Assembly: GCA_029778535.1 (NCBI GenBank)
Contig: JAKOQB010000002.1
Location: forward strand, 62,001-126,000
DNA length: 64,000 nt
Direction: 5' to 3'
From: Pseudomonadota bacterium
Lineage (GTDB): Bacteria; Pseudomonadota; Gammaproteobacteria; Burkholderiales; Burkholderiaceae_F
A program made the translations under genes and the position numbers. Within the stretch, counting starts at the first letter, position 1; every line of letters starts with the position of its first letter. Of the stretch, positions 58,714 through 64,000 are shown piece by piece. The notes under the pieces were generated by a model, which was given only the letters and a program-made list of their open reading frames with translations, was not told where the DNA came from and searched no databases.

Positions 58714-59814
58714 ATGGACCGCATCGAGCGCGCGGCGTGGCTGCGCCTGTCGCTGACGCCCGACGTCGGCCCGCGCACCGCACGCGCGCTGCTCGGCGCC
58801 TTCGGCCTGCCGGCGGCGATCTTCGACGCAAGCTCGTCCGCACTGGCGCGCTACGTGCCGCAGGCGCTCGCGCACACCCTCGCCGCGCCCGCCGACGCTG
58901 CGCTCGCGCACGCGATCGACCGCGCCGAGGCCTGGCTCGATACCGACGCGGCGCACGCGCTGGTGACGCTCGCCGACGCGCAGTACCCGCAGGCGCTGCT
59001 CGCCACTGCCGATCCGCCGCCGCTGCTGTTCGCGATCGGCCGCCTCGAACTGCTGAACCGGCCGATGCTGGCGATCGTCGGCAGCCGCAACGCGACGCGG
59101 CAGGGCATGGACACCGCGGCCGCGTTCGCGCAGCGGCTGGCGCACGCGGGGCTGACGATCGCCAGCGGGCTGGCGCTCGGCATCGACGCGGCCGCGCATC
59201 GCGGCGCGCTGGCCGCCGCGAACGAAGGCGCGGCGGACTCCACCGTCGCCGTGGTCGGCACCGGCGTGGACGTGATCTATCCGGCATCGAACAAGGCGCT
59301 GACCCTGGCGATCCGCGAGCGCGGCGTCGTCATCTCCGAGTTCGCGCTCGGCACGCCCGGCATCGCGCACAACTTTCCGCGCCGCAACCGCATCATCGCC
59401 GGGCTGGCGCGCGGCGTGCTCGTGGTCGAGGCCGCTCTGCGTTCCGGCTCCCTGATCACCGCGCGGCTGGCGGCCGAAGCCGGACGCGAAGTGTTCGCGG
59501 TGCCGGGTTCGATTCACTCGCCGATGGCCAAGGGCTGCCACCGGCTGATCAAGGACGGCGCCAAGCTGGTCGAGGAAGCGGCCGACATCCTGAACGAGCT
59601 GCAGCTGCCGGTCGGCAGTGCGGTGCCCGCGCCGGCGGCGACCGCAACCGCCAGCGCGCTGCTGGACGCGCTCGGCTACGACCCGGTCGATCTCGACACG
59701 CTGGCGGCGCGCACCGGTCGCGACGCGGGCAGCCTGACCGCCGAACTGCTGGAGCTCGAACTGGCCCAAGATGTAGCGCGCCTGCCCGGCAATCGCTACC
59801 AGAGGTTGCGGTGA
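58714..59814 (+). CDS. dprA: DNA processing protein DprA
   Basis: DprA loads RecA on incoming single-stranded DNA during transformation. The 366-residue protein has the Rossmann-like core with LAIVGSRNATRQG, TIASGLALGIDAAAHRGAL, VAVVGTGVDVIYP and SEFALGTPGIAHNFPRRNRIIAGLARGVLVVEA. EVFAVPGSIHSPMAKGCHRLIKDGAKLVE is also present, then a C-terminal winged-helix-like domain (about 310-366). An N-terminal helix-hairpin-helix-like segment is seen (LTPDVGPRTARALLGAFG). Confidence 0.96.
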   Translation: MDRIERAAWLRLSLTPDVGPRTARALLGAFGLPAAIFDASSSALARYVPQALAHTLAAPADAALAHAIDRAEAWLDTDAAHALVTLADAQYPQALLATADPPPLLFAIGRLELLNRPMLAIVGSRNATRQGMDTAAAFAQRLAHAGLTIASGLALGIDAAAHRGALAAANEGAADSTVAVVGTGVDVIYPASNKALTLAIRERGVVISEFALGTPGIAHNFPRRNRIIAGLARGVLVVEAALRSGSLITARLAAEAGREVFAVPGSIHSPMAKGCHRLIKDGAKLVEEAADILNELQLPVGSAVPAPAATATASALLDALGYDPVDLDTLAARTGRDAGSLTAELLELELAQDVARLPGNRYQRLR

Positions 59815-59867
59815 GCACCGGGCGAACAATTGCGCCGGCTGTGCGAACCGGATAGAGTCCGCGGCAG

Positions 59868-60326
59868 ATGTTCGACGTCCTCGTCTATCTGTACGAAAAC
59901 TACGGCGCGCTGAACGCCTGCCCCGACGGCGACGCGCTGACCCGCAAGCTCGCCGCCGCCGGTTTCGACGCGGAGGAAATCACCGACGCGATCGCCTGGC
60001 TGCAGGGGCTGCAGCGCGTGACGCAGGAGTCGCAGGTCGTGCGCGCGCCGGCCGCAGGCAGCTCGCGCGTGTTCGCCGTGTTCGAGGCAAACCGGCTGGG
60101 CAACGAGGCGATCGGCTTCCTGTCGTTTCTCGAGACCCACGGCGAACTGACGCCGGCGCAGCGCGAGATCGTGGTCGAGCGCGCGCTGGCGATCGACGAA
60201 TCGCCGGTGCCGCTCGCCAAGCTGAAGGTGATCGTGCTGATGGTGTTGTGGAGCCAGCAGGCCGACATCGACATCCTGCTGATCGAGGAGTTGCTCGACG
60301 ACGGCGAGGACCGCGCGCTGCATTGA
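59868..60326 (+). CDS. smg: Smg family protein (DUF494)
   Basis: The 152-residue product starts MFDVLVYLYENYGALNACPDGDAL and contains AGFDAEEITDAIAWLQGL and LMVLWSQQADIDILLIEELLDD. This matches Smg/DUF494, conserved next to dprA and a topoisomerase gene in beta- and gammaproteobacteria. The exact role is unknown. A strong terminator follows. Confidence 0.95.
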   Translation: MFDVLVYLYENYGALNACPDGDALTRKLAAAGFDAEEITDAIAWLQGLQRVTQESQVVRAPAAGSSRVFAVFEANRLGNEAIGFLSFLETHGELTPAQREIVVERALAIDESPVPLAKLKVIVLMVLWSQQADIDILLIEELLDDGEDRALH

Positions 60327-60379
60327 TCCGCCGAGGCGACTTGCAAGCGCCCCCGCGTTCGGTGTTAGTCTGGAACAAG

Positions 60380-60408
60380 GAAACCGCCCAATACGGCGGT
60401 TTCTTTTT
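60380..60408 (+). terminator. Rho-independent terminator of smg
   Basis: GAAACCGCC-caatac-GGCGGTTTC is a perfect nine-pair stem followed by TTTTT. It ends 14 bases before the topoisomerase ATG. Confidence 0.92.
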
Positions 60409-60422
60409 CCAGATCCCGCACC

Positions 60423-63056
60423 ATGAGCAAGACCCTGATCATCGCCGAAAAGCCGTCCGTCGCCGCCGACATCGCGCGCGCGCTCGGCGGATTCACCAAG
60501 CACCAGGACTACTACGAGTCCGACGAGTACGTGCTCGCGTCGGCCGTCGGTCATCTGCTGCAGCTTTCGAACCCGGTCGAGGTACAGCGCGGCAAATGGA
60601 GCTTCGCCCACCTGCCGATGATCCCGCCGGCGTTCGACGTGGCGCCGATTGACAAGAAGGCGGAAGACCGGCTGAAGCTGCTGACGCGGCTGATCAAGCG
60701 CAAGGACGTGCGCGAATTGATCAACGCCTGCGACGCCGGCCGCGAAGGCGAGCTGATCTTCCGCTACATCGTGCAGTACGCGCACGCGAAGCAGCCGATC
60801 CGGCGGCTGTGGCTGCAGTCGATGACACCGGCGGCGATCCGCGAGGCGTTCGCGGAACTGCGCAGCGACGCCGAGATGCACCGGCTCGAGGAGGCGGCGC
60901 GCTCGCGCGCCGAGGCCGACTGGCTGGTCGGCATCAACGGCACGCGCGCGCTCACTGCGTTCAACAGCAAGGACGGCGGCTTCTTCCTCACCACGGTCGG
61001 CCGGGTGCAGACGCCGACGCTGGCGTTGGTGGTCGAGCGCGAGGAGAAGATCCAGCAGTTCGTGCCGCGCGATTACTGGGAAGTGCGCGCGACCTTCGGC
61101 GCGAGAGCCGGCTCGTACGAGGGCCGCTGGTTCGATCCCGACTTCAAGAAGAAGGACGACGAGCCCGAGGGCCGCGCCGAGCGGCTGTGGGACAAGGCGC
61201 GTGCGGAGGCGATCGTCGCCGCCTGCACCGGCAAGACCGGCACCGTCGAAGAGGAATCGAAGCCGAGTACGCAGGCGCCGCCGCTGCTGTTCGATCTCAC
61301 TTCCCTGCAGCGCGAGGCCAACGGCCGCTTCGGCTTCTCCGCCAAGACCACGTTGTCGCTGGCGCAGGCGCTGTACGAGAAGCACAAGGTGCTGACTTAT
61401 CCGCGCACGGATTCGCGCGCGTTGCCCGAGGACTACGTGAAGGTCGTCCGGAAGACGGTCGACGCGATCAGCGGCCAGCGCGCCTACGCGCCGTTCGCCA
61501 AGGCAATCCAGAAGAACGACTGGGTGCGTCCGAACAAGCGCATCTTCGACAACGCCAAGGTGTCGGATCACTTTGCGATCATCCCGACGCTGCAGGAGCC
61601 CAAGCACTTGTCCGATGCCGAGGCGAAGATCTACGACCTCGTGGTCAAGCGCTTCCTGGCGATCTTCCATCCGTCGGCCGAATACCTGGTCACCACGCGC
61701 ATCACGACCGTTCAGGAGCATCAGTTCAAGACCGAGGGCAAGGTGCTGGTCGAGCCCGGCTGGCTCGCGGTGTACGGCAAGGAGGCGCAGGAAGAGCAGG
61801 CGTCGCTGGTCAAGGTCGATGCCGGCGAGCATGTGCAGACCGACGCGATCGAAGCCGTCGCGCTGCAGACCAAGCCGCCGGCGCGTTTCACCGAGGCCAC
61901 GCTGCTGTCGGCGATGGAGGGCGCGGGCAAGTTCATCGACGACGAGGAATTGCGCGCCGCGATGGCGGGCAAGGGGCTGGGCACGCCGGCCACGCGCGCG
62001 GCGACCATCGAGGGGCTGATCACCGAGCAGTACCTGGTGCGCGACGGGCGCGAGCTGCATCCGACCGCCAAGGCGTTTCAGCTGATGCGCGCGCTGCGCG
62101 GCTTCGGCGTCGACGATCTCGACGCGCCCGAGCTGACCGGCGAGTGGGAGTTCAAGCTGGCGCAGATGGAGCGCGGGAAACTGAAGCGCGATGCGTTCAT
62201 GAAGGAGATCGCGGCGATGACGAAGGACATCGTCGCGCGCATCAAGAAGGGCGCCGAGAAGGGCGATGTCCCGGGCGACTACGTGACGCTGAAGGCCAAG
62301 TGCCCGAAGTGCGGCGGCACGGTCAAGGAGAACTACCGCCGCTACGCCTGCACCAGGTGCGAGTTCTCGATCAGCAAGCATCCGGGCAGCCGCTTCTTCG
62401 AGCCGGCCGAGGTCGAGCAGCTGCTGCGCGACAAGCAGATCGGTCCGCTCTCGGGATTCCGCAGCAAGATGGGACGGCCGTTTTCCGCGGTGCTGAAGCT
62501 CGCGCCGCCGCAGTTCAAGCTCGAGTTCGATTTCGGCAACGCGCCGGCCGGCGATGAAGGCGAGCCGGTCAGCTTTGACGGCCTGACGCCGTTGGGCGCG
62601 TGTCCCAAGTGCCGCGCGCGCGTGTTCGAGCAGCCGATGGCGTACGTGTGCGAGAACTCGGTCGGCCCCGCGAAGAGCTGCGACTTTCGCTCCGGCAAGG
62701 TGATCCTGCAGCAACCGATCGAGCCCGAGCAGATGCGCAAGTTGCTGGCCGAAGGCAAGACCGATCCGCTGCGCGGCTTCGTGTCCAACCGCACGCGGCG
62801 CAAGTTCTCCGCGCAACTGGTGAAGAAGCCCGACGGCACGATCGGCTTCGAGTTCGCGCCGCGCGGCCCGGCCAAGGAAACCAAGGCGGCCGAGCCCGCG
62901 GCGACCTACGGAGCGCGGCCGAAAGCGGGCGCGCGCGCTGCGGCGGTCGAACCGGCCGCCAAGACCGCGCGCCAGCGCACAACCAAGAAGGTCGCGAAGC
63001 GGGCGGTCAAGGCGACCAAGGAACCGGCGCGCGGCGCCAAGCGCGCGGCGCGCTGA
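60423..63056 (+). CDS. topB: DNA topoisomerase III
   Basis: This type IA topoisomerase decatenates or relaxes DNA by single-strand passage. The 877-residue enzyme begins with a TOPRIM domain (SKTLIIAEKPSVAADIARALGG, then NACDAGREGELIF). The active Tyr lies in VLTYPRTDSRALP. ATLLSAMEGAGKFIDDEELR and GLGTPATRAATIEGLI are also family-specific. The C-terminal part holds two zinc-ribbon-like repeats (CPKCGGTVKENYRRYACTRC and CPKCRARVFEQPMAYVC) and a Lys/Ala/Arg-rich basic tail. The start lies just past the smg terminator and has no clear ribosome site. Confidence 0.95.
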   Translation: MSKTLIIAEKPSVAADIARALGGFTKHQDYYESDEYVLASAVGHLLQLSNPVEVQRGKWSFAHLPMIPPAFDVAPIDKKAEDRLKLLTRLIKRKDVRELINACDAGREGELIFRYIVQYAHAKQPIRRLWLQSMTPAAIREAFAELRSDAEMHRLEEAARSRAEADWLVGINGTRALTAFNSKDGGFFLTTVGRVQTPTLALVVEREEKIQQFVPRDYWEVRATFGARAGSYEGRWFDPDFKKKDDEPEGRAERLWDKARAEAIVAACTGKTGTVEEESKPSTQAPPLLFDLTSLQREANGRFGFSAKTTLSLAQALYEKHKVLTYPRTDSRALPEDYVKVVRKTVDAISGQRAYAPFAKAIQKNDWVRPNKRIFDNAKVSDHFAIIPTLQEPKHLSDAEAKIYDLVVKRFLAIFHPSAEYLVTTRITTVQEHQFKTEGKVLVEPGWLAVYGKEAQEEQASLVKVDAGEHVQTDAIEAVALQTKPPARFTEATLLSAMEGAGKFIDDEELRAAMAGKGLGTPATRAATIEGLITEQYLVRDGRELHPTAKAFQLMRALRGFGVDDLDAPELTGEWEFKLAQMERGKLKRDAFMKEIAAMTKDIVARIKKGAEKGDVPGDYVTLKAKCPKCGGTVKENYRRYACTRCEFSISKHPGSRFFEPAEVEQLLRDKQIGPLSGFRSKMGRPFSAVLKLAPPQFKLEFDFGNAPAGDEGEPVSFDGLTPLGACPKCRARVFEQPMAYVCENSVGPAKSCDFRSGKVILQQPIEPEQMRKLLAEGKTDPLRGFVSNRTRRKFSAQLVKKPDGTIGFEFAPRGPAKETKAAEPAATYGARPKAGARAAAVEPAAKTARQRTTKKVAKRAVKATKEPARGAKRAAR

Positions 63057-63059
63057 GCC

Positions 63060-64000
63060 CTACACCAGGCTTTGCAGCGCGTCGCTGGCGGCGAGCGCCT
63101 GCAGCAGCGCCGCATTGACCGCCGCCGCGGGCGCGACCGGCAGATCGGCGCCGGACGATGCGCCATTGATTCCCTCGAGCGCGCGCGCCTGCCGCAGATA
63201 TGGCGCGGCCGGGCCGGCGCCGTCGAGCACCGCGTCGATGATCGGGCGCGGCAGATCGATGGAGCCGAGCAGCTCGCGCGCCGGCACGCCGGTGATGCGG
63301 TCGAGCAGCGAGAACGCGCCGACCGCGAAGCCGTCGTCGGCGACGCCGTGCGCGTCGAGCGCGAGCGCGAGGTTCTCGATGAAGAAGCCGCGCGCCACGC
63401 AGGCGTGGATCTGCGGCAGCGCGCGGCTGCCCTTCGAGGCGATCACCAGCAGCAGGATCAGCCACTTCAGCAGGCGCTTGTAGCCGAGCAGCGTGATCGC
63501 CTGCGCCAGCGAGCCGATCGGCGCGCCGCGCCGGAACGCCGTGCTGTTGGCGAGCGTCAGCAGCAGATACGCGAGCACCGGTTCGCCCTTGAATGCGCGC
63601 TCGAGGTCGGCGGCATCCGCTTCCGACTGCAGCAGGCGAACCAGCTCGAGCACGGTCTTCTGCGACGGCCGCAGCGCTCCGGGTGCGTCCGGCACCGGCT
63701 CGTCGAGCGGCCAGCCGACGACCGCGTGCGCGCCGCTGCCGAATGCCAGTTCGGCTTCGGCGCGCGTCAGGCGACCGCGCGCCAGCCAGCCCATGCCGCT
63801 GAGCACGCTGACCCTCAGCGCCGCGTCGGCCAGCGCGTACTGGAACAGGCCCGCGACCCGCGCGTCGAGCGCCGCGCTGCCATCGGCGCGCAGCACGAGC
63901 CGCGTGCCGTTGTGCTGCACATGCCGCAGCCGCTCGATCGCTCCGTCACGCTCCAGTGCCTCGATGCCGACCTCGAGCAGCACGTTGCGCGGCGCCGACC
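63060..64000 (-). CDS. EAL-like/HDOD signalling protein, N-terminus beyond the window
   Basis: The visible 313 codons include the end of a degenerate EAL-like region (VLLEVGIEALERDGAIERLRHVQHNGTRLVL). An HDOD domain then covers about the last 200 residues (LLQSEADAADLERAFKGEPVLAYLLLTLANSTAF, then IGSLAQAITLLGYKRLLKWLILLLV). This is the YuxH-type layout of c-di-GMP-linked proteins. The catalytic residues of an active EAL are not visible in the part present. Its stop is three bases from the convergent topoisomerase stop. Confidence 0.85.
   Translation of the reverse strand, partial: SAPRNVLLEVGIEALERDGAIERLRHVQHNGTRLVLRADGSAALDARVAGLFQYALADAALRVSVLSGMGWLARGRLTRAEAELAFGSGAHAVVGWPLDEPVPDAPGALRPSQKTVLELVRLLQSEADAADLERAFKGEPVLAYLLLTLANSTAFRRGAPIGSLAQAITLLGYKRLLKWLILLLVIASKGSRALPQIHACVARGFFIENLALALDAHGVADDGFAVGAFSLLDRITGVPARELLGSIDLPRPIIDAVLDGAGPAAPYLRQARALEGINGASSGADLPVAPAAAVNAALLQALAASDALQSLV

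Noticed and set aside
59796-62816. A 1,006-codon minus-strand frame
   Set aside because: It lies opposite topB, smg and the end of dprA, all of which have strong motifs. It is a composition artefact.

Overview
The window is a dense, GC-rich bacterial chromosome segment. It looks betaproteobacterial, of the Burkholderiales/Rhodocyclales type. The reasons are families largely typical of that class (DUF1840, DUF3567, DUF4390, ribosomal protein THX) and the block def-fmt-rsmB-DUF4390-ntrYX-trkA. No rRNA, tRNA, CRISPR array or insertion sequence was seen, and no gene-free stretch exceeds 300 bases.

Layout, left to right. (1) 1-3577: a truncated membrane PAS sensor and a small receiver protein on the minus strand, divergent from an OmpR-type regulator, with a perfect 14-bp palindrome between them. 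(2) 3714-11441: a complete Na+-NQR operon, nqrABCDEF, followed by a CBS-domain gene, apbE (flavinylation) and a small Cys-rich nqrM-like gene. A large inverted-repeat element sits between nqrD and nqrE. (3) 11390-14414: a TRAP transporter, dctPQM. (4) 14614-20664: a RatA-like/cyclic-nucleotide-domain fusion, a secreted repeat protein, a minus-strand cluster (lipoprotein, beta-alanine:pyruvate-type aminotransferase, YbaK, mmsA) and ribosomal protein THX.

(5) 20808-30484 is the most interesting part. After three small or signalling genes (including a diguanylate cyclase) come a CreBC-like two-component system and a perfect TTCAC-N6-TTCAC repeat, the known CreB box. Directly downstream lie a VIT-domain protein, a VIT/VWA protein with a PEP-CTERM-type tail, an exosortase, an EpsI-like partner and a GT51 peptidoglycan glycosyltransferase. 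Most neighbouring starts and stops overlap. This reads as one inducible surface-sorting system in which an exosortase takes the place of the sortase that pairs with VIT/VWA targets and a Cre-like two-component system in other Proteobacteria.

(6) 30531-36494 is an accessory and decaying region. It holds a MOSC remnant, an S9 peptidase, a frameshifted sulfatase, a lipoprotein, two vapBC-type toxin-antitoxin pairs with candidate operators, and a membrane protein. (7) 36501-42073: metH, a rhodanese and an MFS carrier. (8) 42118-57140: DUF3567, a hydrolase remnant, a CobW-like protein, trkH, a second TRAP system and an EF-hand protein that together separate trkH from trkA, then ntrXY, DUF4390, rsmB, fmt and def. 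(9) 57372-64000: a LysM protein, dprA, smg, topoisomerase III and a truncated HDOD protein.

The energetic genes fit together: NQR builds a sodium gradient, and TRAP carriers generally use such a gradient. The reading frames were judged by eye from family motifs. Long open frames opposite real genes are common in this GC-rich DNA and were left out.
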